DNA of 64,000 nucleotides, taken from Vandiemenella viatica (lineage: Eukaryota > Arthropoda > Insecta > Orthoptera > Morabidae). The notes under the pieces are model-generated. The model saw only the letters and a program-made list of their open reading frames with translations, searched no databases and was not told where the DNA came from. Where the stretch lies: NCBI GenBank assembly GCA_031002005.1, contig CM061919.1:228530739-228594738 (forward strand). Reading direction: 5' to 3'. This document shows, one piece after another, positions 34,709 to 44,701 of the stretch. The stretch's first letter is position 1; each line of letters opens with the position of its first letter. The position numbers were made by a program, and so were the translations under genes.

Positions 34709-35089
34709 GGGGCATCCATGAATTTCGTTTGATGTTTTTCCGGAATTCTGGACATCCTCCCACCCCCCCACCCCAAATGGAGAGATTTTGTGAGATCTGA
34801 TCGGACCACCCTCCCTGCTAATTGACCTCTTAGTTTTTTTTCAGACTTTTTTTAACTCTCCTGCTTCCGAGTGCGGTTATACCCGCACCCCCCCCCCCCC
34901 CCCCAAGATTGATTTACGCTTCGTTTCTAGACTTAAAACTCCCCTAAAGTCGATATCCGCGTAGTATGGGGGACTTTTTTTTTTTTTTTGCTGTCCGTCA
35001 AGAAATTCAAAACTTCACATGAGATTTCCGTCAACCCCAACCCACACCCCCTTAGTGAGATTTCACCTCACGTAATTAATGGACGCCCC
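34709..35089. mobile_element. family X MITE-like element, best-preserved right end
   Basis: Left GGGGCATCCATGAATTTCG, right CCTCACGTAATTAATGGACG plus CCCC, inverted to each other. Interior: GAGAGATTTTGTGAGATCTG, long C-runs, ATGAGATTTCCGTCAACCCC. It lies 40 bp from the hAT at 33884-34669. Confidence 0.7.
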
Positions 35090-35699
35090 TTTACTGCTCG
35101 CCAGTGGCGCTGCAAACGTTAACTTCCACGAGCAGTGCTCTTTTGCGCGAAATTAAATTTCAGAGCGTCGCTCTTCCAAAACATCAAACGGTTTATTTAG
35201 CTCAACAGCCGGCCCGATGTAAACTGGACGTGACTCAGGACCAAGAACACCTCCGTCCGCTTCAATTCAGGTGAACAGAGGTCTGCGTAGTTCCGACTGT
35301 CTCTGGCAGAACAATGCGGCGAGGCAGCATCCGGCTTCAGCCCAGCCATATCTCGGGCACAATGCGTCCGCCAACAACCGAGAGGTCATATTTCCCCTTG
35401 TCAAGCACTTGCAAGGCCACAGCAATACGCTCTATTTGGAGGTGACTACTATTTTGGACATAGTCACGCATGGCGAAGCATGAAGCCAACATAACAAAAT
35501 AATAATAATTGTGAACATTATTGTTTGTCTTGTGAAGGTTTAGCGACTTTGAAAAGACTGATGGTTTTCTTTTTGTTATGGGAGTACTAGTACCACTAGG
35601 GTTAGCAGTGAATTAATAGGCTGGGATTATCAGGCAAACAGAAGCAGTTTAAATATTCCGAACGAGATCTTCCATAATTTTGTAGGTTAGATTGACAAA
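35090..35699. other. unassigned, moderately GC-rich stretch
   Basis: A plus-strand frame at 35271-35483 (70 codons) spans the GC-richer part. No domain or splice pattern convinces me. Confidence 0.25.
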
Positions 35700-35955
35700 T
35701 ATCAGGGTCTCGTCTACGTTCTCTATTGGGAAAGCTTTGTTAAATTCAGAATTTCTGCATTATCTCTACTAGTTTCCGATAACTCTCCGTTTTCATTAAT
35801 GAGATACGGCATAATCTTACGAGAGCCTCTAATTACTTTCATATACGACCAGAACTTTTTTGGATTAATAATTAGATCTACAGATAAATTCCTGTTTTTG
35901 GAATGCTTTAAAAGCTTCACGCATAGCCTTACGCACTTTCGTTCTTCATTTCACT
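35700..35955 (-). pseudogene. non-LTR retrotransposon fragment, region before RT (L-C type)
   Basis: The minus strand reads VRKAMREAF in one frame, then LLKHSKNRNLSVDLIINPKK, FWSYMKVIRGSRKIMPYLIN and ENGELSETSRDNAEILN. The 'PKKFW.Y....R......I..L..ENG.L......AE.LN' pattern is typical of the linker between endonuclease and RT in CR1/Jockey-like LINEs. Frameshifts at both ends. Confidence 0.65.
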
Positions 35956-36089
35956 GTTATATTCTGACATAATAAATTACAGAAGACTTTAACAAATAAT
36001 TAAATTACTTGATTAAAATGATATAGGAGTGGTGATTTTCTTGACGAAATGTTGCAATGAATTATTATTATTAGTGTTTCTGCTATATA

Positions 36090-36563
36090 TCTAATCCAAG
36101 TTGAGGTCATCAGAGGAGGGAATGAACTTGGGGCAAGGAACGAGAAGAGAACAGACCATAGCTTTATAAAGGAACCATCCCTGCGTTCTATTGGGATGAT
36201 TTCGAGAAACTATAGAAAAACCGAAATCCGGATGACCGGACGGGAATCTAAATCGGCATCCTTTTATTTATTATTATTAATTTTTTTAAATGGCATTCGG
36301 CCGTGTTTGCCATACAGCCTGCTCCATGTGTTTGTTTCTCTTACAGTGTACAGATTTCTTATAAGTGTAATTATTCTCTCTTGTGTAAGGACGACACAGG
36401 ACGAACACAAAATTTAATTAAACCACCCATGCCCTAGGCTGGACTCGAACCGACGACCCCCGCAACGAGAAGCAAGCACGCTACCCCAACGCTGCCGGGG
36501 TCGGCAATCGGCACCCTTCCAGGTGCGAGCGTTACCGCTAACCCACCACACTTTGCCGGGCGT
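36090..36563 (-). mobile_element. S1b SINE split by another SINE
   Basis: The body is 36090-36263 (tail GATGACCTCAACTTGG, diverged middle). The head resumes at 36506-36563 (AAAGTGTGGTGGGTTAGCGG on the minus strand). S2 at 36264-36505 interrupts it just outside box B. High divergence fits an old host copy. Confidence 0.7.
36264..36505 (-). mobile_element. S2 tRNA-derived SINE, nested, with 13-bp TSD
   Basis: AATCGGCATCCTT (36251-36263) and AATCGGCACCCTT (36506-36518) are a 13-bp duplication with one mismatch. Minus strand: CCGACCCCGGCAGCGTTGGG, box A region GGGTAGCGTGCTTGCTTCTC, box B GGTTCGAGTCC, a unique body, and a TTAATAATAATAAATAA tail. This SINE family is unrelated in body to S1. Confidence 0.85.
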
Positions 36564-36939
36564 CTGGTCCTATTCCACACACAGTTGATTCCTTGAAATA
36601 ATGCTATCCTACTAGATCGTCCTTCCTTTAACCTTCACCAAATCTCGACCTGTTTAATGGTTTCCATGTTTTCTAATTCACATTGCCATTTGCCGGAAGC
36701 GCGTCTGCAGTGAATAGACATTGCCTCAAGTGAGTTATTCCGGTACATCCAAGGGAGAAGTCGTCCGCTGGTATCTTCTTCTACGAGTGCCATACCCGAA
36801 TCCAGATGAAGGCGTTTACCACGGGGAGTGTTTACCTTTACATGAGGACGTCCTGGGGAGATGAAAGTAATGTGATTTCTCGTTACCTTCCTCGTCGTGA
36901 CAGTATTTCTAAGTGTTATTGCAAGGAGTACCACTGTGA

Positions 36940-36941
<2 letters not shown>

Positions 36942-36994
<53 letters not shown>
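36942..36994 (+). repeat. (TG)n microsatellite, 53 bp
   Basis: An uninterrupted dinucleotide run. Confidence 0.97.
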
Positions 36995-36997
<3 letters not shown>

Positions 36998-37125
36998 AGT
37001 ATGTTGTTTGTCTTGTGTATGAGATATGAAAGACGGTACCGGTCTATTCAGGCCTACTCTTCCGAAAGAATCCCAGGATACTGTCAGGCTTAACGTGCCA
37101 ATCCCACCGTCAAGAGTACCGCATG

Positions 37126-37619
37126 CTAGTGATGATCCGATACAAGTAAATACGAGTAAGTACTCGATACTTTGTTCCGATAACAAGTACTTTGTGTATT
37201 CGAATTAATTCATTCGATACTTACTCGGTATCGGAAGAAAAGTACTTGTATCGAATCAAAGTATCGAAACGCACCCGGTGTTAAATTCTAAACGCATCAT
37301 TCCTGCTGCGCCACTCAGTCGCGCCTGCGAAATTAATGTCCCGCTGACGTCAAGTTGGTAGCATTGAAAAATCAAACAAAATCAGTTTAAGAATAGGCAA
37401 TCTAATCTCAAAGAGTTTGTTTTAAGTCCCTATTTCATTGTAATAAGGTTCTACTTGGCGCGCATTTCGCTATACCTGGCCAAAGGTCGCTCCCGCGCAG
37501 CCCCATACATAAACTAATAGGTATAGTTCATAAGCAACTAAGTAGCCCATGTGAATCGGAAGAAGAAGCTGCTTCAGCTAGCGTTTCGCAGGAATATCAC
37601 TTCTGGAAACATCACAATG

Positions 37620-37650
<31 letters not shown>

Positions 37651-38240
37651 GCACCGTAGTGACAAAGTCTCTCTCTACTTGTCAAACACTGTAATGTCTC
37701 TAAAAAGCAATCCATTTACACAATGGAAAGAAATGAAACTTGTATACCATTTCATTATCAGTGTAAATACGCACAACATTATTTTTTGTTGTAGTAACGT
37801 CAGTATCGAATGAGTGTTTGTTTTCTAATGCGGGTGAAACAATGACAAACAAAACAAATAAGCTGTCCCCAAAATATTTGGAACAATTGCTGTTTTGGGA
37901 AACCTTCCAAAAGCGGATTTCCATTGTTTAAAAGAGTTAAAACTATAATAAATAAATATTTAAAGATAAAAAAAACCTTTAAAGTATGCTTACAATGTGA
38001 GCTTTAATATGACTTAAATAAATAAATTAAAATGTTTACTGAGTGTTATTTGATTTTATTATACTATGCAAATAAAATAAATAATTTAGCGACATGTCAC
38101 ATGTATTTTTATATTTCGACATTAATTAAAAAAAGTATCGATATGAGTAAGTATCGATACTTTTACAGTACTCATATGAGTAAGTATGGTACTACTCATT
38201 TAAGTAGGTATCGATACTTTGATGGTATCTGAACATAACT
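37126..38240 (+). mobile_element. hAT element, 1115 bp, perfect 8-bp TSD
   Basis: ACCGCATG occurs exactly at 37118-37125 and 38241-38248. Ends CTAGTGATGATCCGATAC and, inverted, AGTTATGTTCAGATACC are imperfect TIRs. Dense sub-terminal repeats of GAGTAAGTA and GTATCGATAC lie inside both ends (37140-37270; 38130-38220), as in many hAT elements. It carries a transposase remnant and lies within the series of six hAT-type elements at 25933-48155. Confidence 0.88.
37558..37921 (+). pseudogene. hAT transposase C-terminal remnant
   Basis: Pieces in order: EEEAASASVSQEYHFWKHHN and EK, then a poly-A run (37620-37649), SLYLS, SNPFTQWKEMKLVY, VTSVSNECLFSNAGETMTNK and TNKLSPKYLEQLLFWETF. The latter is the hAT C-terminal dimerisation signature (normally S.ERLFS.AG....RN.L....LE.LLFL). 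At least two frame changes and stops. Confidence 0.78.
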
Positions 38241-38249
38241 ACCGCATGC

Positions 38250-38425
38250 CCTCACCCCATACACACTGCGGACAGGTTTGGGATTTAACCGAGGACTTCC
38301 GTACACAATCTGGCGATTAGGAAATGTGCACCACCACTTCTCGTACCATGCCGCTTTAGTTGTGATGATGAAAATTTCTTCCGCCACCAACATTCAAGTA
38401 GGCTAACCCCGTGTCAGGCGCTGTG
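38250..38425 (-). mobile_element. S4 SINE-like element, best copy
   Basis: Minus strand: GCACAGCGCCTGACACGG, GTGGTGGTGCACATTTCC, TAATCGCCAGATTGTGTACG, then GTCCTCGGTTAAATCCC (box-B-like) and AACCTGTCCGCAGTGTGTAT. It starts directly right of the hAT duplication at 38241-38248. Confidence 0.5.
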
Positions 38426-38804
38426 CACGACCACAGTTGATGAGTGAACGGGGTGGGCAGAATCTTGAAACTAATGGGTCTTTTCAATAGAGTTACTAAC
38501 AAATGTCTATGATGAAGCCCAAGGAACAGAAGCCCAGCAGACTGGGTTGCCGCGACAGGTTCAGGTAGCGAGGCAGCGCCCAGTACACACGGCGTGTCTG
38601 CTATTCAGAGCGTCTCATCCCATCCGCCGCTCCAGATCTCACAAAGGGCGAAACCGCCAGACCGAACCGGGCAAAGCAGACGGAGCCCGCACTGCCAAGT
38701 CTGCATACGAATGTTGTACACCAGAGGCATTAAGATTACAAAGGAGATACCAACAACAATAAAATTTCTTGGTTGAAGCAATGTCCGACATATGCGCACG
38801 TATT

Positions 38805-38972
38805 GGGGGGACGTCCAATAATTACTGAGGTTTTTTTCTGGAATTCCGGAACCCCCCCCCTCTCTGGTAAGATTTGGTGAGATCTAGGATCTGGTCGGCT
38901 CCCCCCCCCCCTAAGACGACGTGAGATTTCGTCGGAACCCCCCCCCCCCCTATTTCATCTCACGTAATGCAT
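38805..38972. mobile_element. family X MITE-like element, short
   Basis: Left GGGGGGACGTCCAATAATTA, right ATCTCACGTAATGCAT (decayed). Interior GGTAAGATTTGGTGAGATCT and GACGTGAGATTTCGTCGG with C-runs. About 170 bp, less than half the 34709 copy, so internally deleted. Confidence 0.65.
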
Positions 38973-39499
38973 AGTGAATTGAAATTAGAAAAAATGTTTT
39001 AATAAAAGGCTAAGCTTGGCCATTGTGTCCGTAACGCTGACAGTTACTCTCCCGGCCTTCGTTGACCAACTACAACGGCCAGAGATGTTGCAACGAGTTC
39101 GCGGTTATGGGCGTTATTTAATAACAGTTCTCTTTGGTCAAGAATCCACGAAGAAATGAATTGCCAAAATACTATATTCGCAGCAGTTGTGCGCGTTGAT
39201 TCTGTGTTCGGGCGCTGCGTTCTTGGTGTCATCTTCATTGGAACTTGGTTTTTTTAAATATCTTTTGTTGTGGAAAAATCGACAGCGTCTCGTTTAAACT
39301 CTCCCGTCCCCTCGTGTCCTCCATGGCCGAGTAACGATATTTGTATTTCATACCTGGCGCAGCAAATATTTCTACTTTTGAAATATAACATTCTTTGCGA
39401 ACAACGTAACTAAGCTCGAAAACTTCGTTTTGTTTTTGTTTTTTTTTACACCAAACATTATTTAAAAAAACTTATATGCATAATTGTTGACACTGATTG

Positions 39500-39632
39500 C
39501 CGAGACTTATCTGTATACACATTTGAATAAAAATAAAACTTGCCAGCAGTGTGATTCGATCCGGCGACGAGCGGTTTATGAGACAGAGCGCTTGCTCGCT
39601 GCGGCACGCGTCCACTGGAATCGCCGTAATAA
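39500..39632 (-). repeat. S6 tRNA-like SINE head
   Basis: Minus strand: GCAGCGAGCAAGCGCTCTGT, CTCATAAACCGCTCGTCGCC, then GGATCGAATCACACTGCTGG, which resembles box B, followed by an A/T-rich body. A single copy in the window; identification is tentative. A fold-back element begins immediately right. Confidence 0.4.
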
Positions 39633-39996
39633 AGGACCCTTCCCACGATCCCTTGTAACGAAGGCGAGACGAGACGGGACGTATACTCGACCACACGCCA
39701 TGGGATCAGGGCTGCCTCTGCTAGTGGAGATGAGACGCAGCTACCCACTCTGAGTCGGTAAAAATCACAGGCGTGTGTAGCGGTGCGCTGTTGCCATCGG
39801 TTTGCAGCAGCGGTGCGCACCCCTTCTGTTGCTGTAAAGTGCTCTGTGCCAAACGACACCAGGCAACGTCGTGGGGATGTGGCGGCCAGTTAAGCGAGGA
39901 CTAACCTGCGGCGCGCGGTCGTCCCTACACTTCGGCTGATGAAGTCCGGTTTCGTCTCGTCTCGCCTTCGTTACAAGGGATCGTGGGAATGCGCCT
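39633..39996. mobile_element. MITE with 44-bp TIRs and TAA duplication
   Basis: Left arm 39633-39676 and right arm 39953-39996 are inverted, 41 of 44 identical. The inner part (CCCACGATCCCTTGTAACGA, AGGCGAGACGAGACG) is perfect. TAA flanks both sides (39630-39632, 39997-39999). A 3-bp TWA duplication is typical of PIF/Harbinger, which is my tentative class. No transposase; 364 bp. Confidence 0.8.
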
Positions 39997-40180
39997 TAAC
40001 ATAGAAAGCTTTTGGACGCAACGCAATATTTTCTCGAGAGCGGCGAAGAAGCGCATTTTACTGCTTTGCCACATTACATCTCTGGGCATTAACTTTTATT
40101 CCACACAGTATGAATCGAATATGAACTTTATAATTCGCGGCCTCCCCTTGTTAGTGACATCACGACTGGGGTATGTTTTC

Positions 40181-40506
40181 GGGGCGTCCATTAATTAGGT
40201 GGGGTGAAGTGGGGGAGGGGGCTCCGGCGAAATGTCACCATTGAGGGGGGGAGGGGTTTGACGGTAATATCAAGTCATCTTTTTAATTTCTTGAAGAACT
40301 GAAGAGTTACAGAAAAATGTTAATAAAGACTATGTGGTCAGTCAGCAGGGGGGGGGGGTCAGGGCGGTGTCAGGGGGGGTCAGGGGGGATCAGGGGGGGG
40401 AGATCTCTATATGGGAGGAGGGACACCCACCAGATTTCACCACGGAACAGGGGGAGGGGGGTAGAGATTTTTGGAAAACCACCTCACGTAATTAATGGAC
40501 TATCCC
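40181..40506. mobile_element. family X MITE-like element, inverted orientation, TTTC flanks
   Basis: Left GGGGCGTCCATTAATTAGGT, right CCTCACGTAATTAATGGACT plus ATCCC. G-rich here because it is inverted relative to the other copies. TTTC occurs on both sides (40177-40180 and 40507-40510), a possible 4-bp duplication. Confidence 0.7.
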
Positions 40507-40635
40507 TTTCAGGAAAACTTCCTATATGTGGTGGCAGTCGCTTCACTTCGAATGCAGTAAAAGTTCTCTCTCAACACTACTAGAAGGCCAGAGATCTCGG
40601 TTTGAATCTGAGGAGTCCTCAGTTCCAGAGATTGT

Positions 40636-40880
40636 ACAAGATTGAGTTCAGTGGCCGCGGCGGTCCCTGCAGGAAGCCACACCTGCCGCAGTCCCCGGTC
40701 GCCATGTTTTATTCATATATTGAGATGGGCTGAGTTGAGGGTGGTGTGGGGCGGCGATGAACGGTCTCGACGCGACGGTGGCGCCGCCCTCTAATTGAAA
40801 GCCCCAGGCGCCACGACAGCACAGTGCATCGCTCAAGGACGAGTCGGCGGGGAGACTGAAGAGCACACCCTCGCCGAGTT
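40636..40880. promoter_or_regulatory. CpG-rich island
   Basis: GC-rich patch (GGCCGCGGCGG, GACGCGACGGTGGCGCCGCC) between AT-rich flanks. No gene start is visible. It may be a regulatory island or an exon of an unseen transcript. Confidence 0.2.
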
Positions 40881-41387
40881 AACTGGCCCAAGCAAAATTT
40901 TGCGAACGTTGAAAAATTGAAAATAAAGTTACAGAAAGGCGCAGTTCGGGTACGGGCAAACTTCGTAAAAAAATTCTAACAAGTGTTTTGTATTAATATG
41001 TAATTTCATTACCAATCTCTTTAAAACAGCGCTTACGTTGAGTAGTATAACAGTTACAGAATAAATAAATTAAAAGTTTATCACATATATCAGAGATCTG
41101 AGGTAGCTAAAGTAACACGTACATTTCATTTCGTTTTATTTTCGACGCTGCCATAGTTCTCACATTTGTTCGCCCCTGGACTTTTTACGTTCTTGGGTTT
41201 TGCTTTTGCTGCTAGCTTTCTTCTTATTTGCGTTTTCTGTGATTCCGAGCATATTTACGACCCATATGAGACGACATATTTTTTTTTGGTTGTAATTTTC
41301 AATTTCATATCGATTCTTATTTATATGCCGACGAATACGTTTGTTATCTCACTTTGGCTTCTAATAGCGCTTTACGAGCTGTTTACA

Positions 41388-41623
41388 TTTTTTTACGGCT
41401 TTACGTCTCGTCGACGTCGGGTCATTAGAGGCGGCATGGGACTGGGTCCAAAGAACAGAAAGGAATTCGGCCATGGCCTTTTGAAGGAAGCATTCCGGCA
41501 TTCACCTGGAGTGATTTGGGGAAACCATAGAAAACCCAAATCCAGATGCCCGGACGGGGATTCGAACCGCCGTCCTCCCGAATGCGAGGCCAGAACGCTA
41601 ACCGTTCACCCACGACGCTCGGT
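41388..41623 (-). mobile_element. S1b SINE with perfect 13-bp TSD
   Basis: CGAGCTGTTTACA lies at 41375-41387 and 41624-41636. The minus strand is complete: head ACCGAGCGTCGTGGGTGAAC, box B GGTTCGAATCCCC, full middle, tail CGACGTCGACGAGACGTAAA plus GCCGTAAA. One of the cleanest S1b insertions. Confidence 0.93.
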
Positions 41624-42091
41624 CGAGCTGTTTACAATGACACTGGAATCAACGACCAAACTGAACACGCTACACTAAGTTATAACTTTACACAATGCTA
41701 ATTCGAAACAATCGGCAACATGCACCTCCACTAGTCCGATGACGTCACAGGTAAAATAAATGCTACAGACATGTTCTATCCGTTGTGGGATCGACCGTTA
41801 CTAACGCATTATTAGTCTCGTAGTTATTAGCGATTCAAATCCGACGGTATTTTGCAACACAAGAAAGTTCGACCAGTTATCATCATAGGCCTACTTAACG
41901 AGCGAATAGACGTTTTCACGTCAAAACTTAAAAATCAAAAACGTAACGATAATTTTTTATCGGTGGCGTAGTTCTCAGTTGTTCCACTTCATCAAGGAAG
42001 ACGGCATACGGTTTGCGGAGTGATAAAATTAGTTTGAACTGACGAGTTTTAAATTATCTGCCATTGTCTTAGAACAGAAGTCAGCGGAAGC

Positions 42092-42500
42092 TTTCTAGTT
42101 TACTTCATATTACACAGTAAGCTGTGCCAGAGGCAGGGCCGGCGCTAGGATTCACGGGCCCCGGGTAAGCGATCTTAGCGCCCCCCCCCCCCCCCAAAAA
42201 AAAAATATTTTTACTTTACACTTGGATTTTGATAAATTCAGAAAATTTTAATACAAAAATGTTCAAAATTATTGGTGCAGATTTTAAAATTTGTGTTTGA
42301 TTTCTATTTATTGAGGCACCTAAGCCGGCGGGCCCTCCTTTGGTGGCCCGGGCCCCGGGTACTTTTGCCCCGCTTAACCCCCCTAACGCCGGCCCTGGCC
42401 AGAGGTGAAGGTCGGGTTTAGGGCTTTTGACAGGGGTTCGAACGGACGAACTTATGATTTCCACGCCTTAAGCACAGAGCCAATAGGTCATGCTGATCTA
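42092..42500 (-). mobile_element. S3 SINE interrupted by a hAT MITE
   Basis: The S3 tail region (TACTTCATATTACACAGTAA, GCTGTGCCAGAG) lies left of a hAT insertion. The body resumes at 42398 (AGGTGAAGGTCGGGTTTAGG) with box B GGTTCGAACGG inverted at 42435-42445 and box A region TTGGCTCTGTGCTTAAGGCG on the minus strand. Removing 42134-42397 and one TSD copy restores the S3 order seen at 62165. Confidence 0.72.
42134..42397. mobile_element. hAT MITE, 264 bp, perfect 8-bp TSD
   Basis: Ends CAGGGCCGGCGCTAGG and CCTAACGCCGGCCCTG are inverted with one mismatch. GCCAGAGG flanks exactly at 42126-42133 and 42398-42405. The CAGGGCCGGC terminus is a widespread animal hAT end. Interior non-coding, with CCCGGG-rich sub-terminal blocks on both sides. 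Confidence 0.92.
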
Positions 42501-42851
42501 GGTATTAATAATACTCTGATCTGAACTCCTTACAATCAGCCACAGAAATACGAAAATTGATCTTACTTAATGTATACGAAAAATGGAGAATTTGAACAAA
42601 CTCATTAAAACAGACATCACGTTAGCACTAGTCAAACGTTTTGAGGAGATTGTGGAAAGTTTAAAATTTGTGCAACTATAGAAATTAAAATTTACAAAAC
42701 ACTCTGTCCTATACTATAGAATAAACACAACAACATCGTTGGTTCAGTTCGTTGCGGCATCGCGATAGTGTTCGGCACTAACAGTGGGTTAGCTGCTTCG
42801 TGTCCTGATAGTGGAAGAAATCTTCACCATCAGGACTTGGCCGGCAGGGAA

Positions 42852-42854
<3 letters not shown>

Positions 42855-42904
<50 letters not shown>

Positions 42905-43026
42905 GCTTAACGTCTCTTAACAGCGAGGTCTTTAGAGACGGGAAAGGATGGGGGACAAGGAATGGGAAGGAATTCGGCCATGGCCTTTTGAAGGAAGCAT
43001 CCCGGCATTTGCCTGCAGTGATTTGG
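42855..43026 (-). mobile_element. S1a SINE, 5'-truncated, 11-bp TSD
   Basis: GCAGGGAAGGA at 42844-42854 and 43027-43037. A 45-nt T-run (poly-A tail) at 42855-42899, tail stem arms CGTCTCT/AGAGACG, middle up to AAATCACTGCAGG, then ends before box B. A 5' truncation with an intact TSD is the hallmark of incomplete target-primed reverse transcription. Confidence 0.93.
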
Positions 43027-43277
43027 GCAGGGAAGGAGAGGTAGTGGTGTACAATTTCTAATCACTACAGTTCTGATCTTAATGACAAGTGGTATTTTTT
43101 TCCTGCATTATTTTTAAGCTGCAGTCCTGAATTGAACACCGATTAAACCGTGAATCTGTAGCCAAAACGCCCCTTTTGCAAAACAATTTCACTCAGAAGC
43201 GGTCAATCACTTGATTTCTGATTAATGAGTTCATAATCTCTTACTAAAAATCATGGTGATCACCAGACCATTAAGTA

Positions 43278-43354
43278 TTTATTAATGAAAGATATTTTAT
43301 TTTGAAATATCACTTTTACTGTAAAAAGTCGTTATCATTAAATACTACATGTTT
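43278..43354 (+). repeat. near-identical 77-bp repeat, also at 45917-45993
   Basis: TTATTAATGAAAG, ATTTTGAAATATCACTTTTA, CTGTAAAAAGTCG and TTATCATTAAATACT are shared with 45917-45993 in the same orientation, with two or three differences. No coding. 2.64 kb apart. Confidence 0.8.
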
Positions 43355-43449
43355 GGTTCAAAACCCATAATTATTTTAATAACTTCTAGAGATGACATGC
43401 TAACCGGATATGGCTTCTCGAGGTACTTAAGGGCACTGAGTTGAAACCA

Positions 43450-43680
43450 TTCTTGGTGGTGTAACGGTTAGCGTTCTGGCCTCGCATTCGGGAGGACGGC
43501 GGTTCGAATTCCCGTCCGGGCATCGAGATTTGGGTTTTCCATGGTTTCCCAAATCACTCCAGGCAAATACCGGGATGCTTCCTTCAAAAGGCCATGGCAG
43601 AATTATTTCCCATTCCTTGCCCCCATCCTTTCCCGTCTCTAAAGACCTCGTTGTTAGAGAGACGTTAAGCAGATAAAAAA
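43450..43680 (+). mobile_element. S1a SINE, TSD imperfect
   Basis: Head GGTGGTGTAACGGTTAGCGT, box B GGTTCGAATTCCC, middle, tail with perfect CGTCTCT...AGAGACG stem, short A-tail. Flanks ACTGAGTTGAAACCA and ACTGAGTGGAACCA are a duplication differing by small indels. Confidence 0.9.
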
Positions 43681-44666
43681 ACTGAGTGGAACCAGTTATG
43701 ATTTTTTCCCACGTGATGGCATCTGTCATCACTCCTTGGCCGTGGCCACTTTGTCCGCCATGGCCGCTTTGCCCGGCTCTCCCGTACATGAACTATTTTG
43801 CTCAGTATTGTTCGTACTACCACCTCCTTCAATATTTACCGTTCCTCCTGAATCACTCCGTACACCGAGGTACTGGGTTTTATCTTTTCACTTTCACCCT
43901 TAAACACACACCTATCCATCACGACAACAAACAAGCCCTTATCAGCTGCCACACTAACGTACATAAAAAGCTCCATTCTGCGTGGGCCGGGTTATCGCCT
44001 GACACATTTTGCGATGCTACCGGCCAAACGGCACATTCATCAGCGTCGAAACAGCTAGTTCGCTCCGCGCTGAGCGAAAAATGTATTACTCGCTGCAATC
44101 AGTGCCGACGCCGGACAATGGCCGCCAGAGGACAATTTGCAATTTGCTCGTCGCGCGGAATGTGCGCGATTTGAACTGAATGGCGCCCCGGACCGTCAAT
44201 GCACTAGCGTTTTATTTGCGGTGTAAACAACAGCTGACGCGGCGCTAGGCAAACGGCTGAATTTGTGAGGGTCAAATACACCACCTCGGTGGTGGAATTC
44301 TAACATCAGACACGCGGCAAAGCTGACAACACATTAATTCCTTTTCATCATCATCGTCGTCATTGGGGACCATCTCGTTTCCTGGGTGTGGTTTACGAGC
44401 CTTCCAGTGTTTCCGTCCTGGTGGTTATAGACGATCATCTTCCACTGTGCGAACTGTCCACCGTTATTCCTGCACTGGTAAGTCCACCGTAAAATGTGGA
44501 CTTAACTAACGTAATCAACTTGCTGCTTTAATTTACCAATTCAACCATTTCGATTCCACACTAACTTTTTATAATTTTGTTAACTTTTTATAATTATTAC
44601 AGTTGCTGAAAGGCACCCTCAAATAAAGCGGAAGGTATCATATATCTTTAAACAAACAATTCTTGA
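43681..44666. other. unassigned stretch, partly GC-rich
   Basis: A 162-codon plus-strand frame (43686-44174) begins inside the SINE TSD and runs through C-rich low-complexity sequence. It has no domain and I do not call it a gene. Confidence 0.25.
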
Positions 44667-44700
<34 letters not shown>

Positions 44701-44701
44701 T
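44667..44701 (+). repeat. (TA)n-rich microsatellite
   Basis: AT dinucleotide run directly 5' of the LINE fragment at 44702. Confidence 0.9.

Noticed and set aside
36635..37186. 183-codon minus-strand frame with a HTHTHT tract
   Set aside because: The tract is the (TG)n microsatellite; no domain on either side.
41166..41678. 170-codon frame with a hydrophobic start
   Set aside because: The second half is an antisense reading of an S1b SINE; the first half is T-rich DNA read as Phe/Leu. A transmembrane appearance from T-rich DNA is not evidence of a gene.
43686..44174. 162-codon plus-strand frame as a protein gene
   Set aside because: It starts inside a SINE target-site duplication and runs through proline-rich low-complexity sequence with no recognisable fold.
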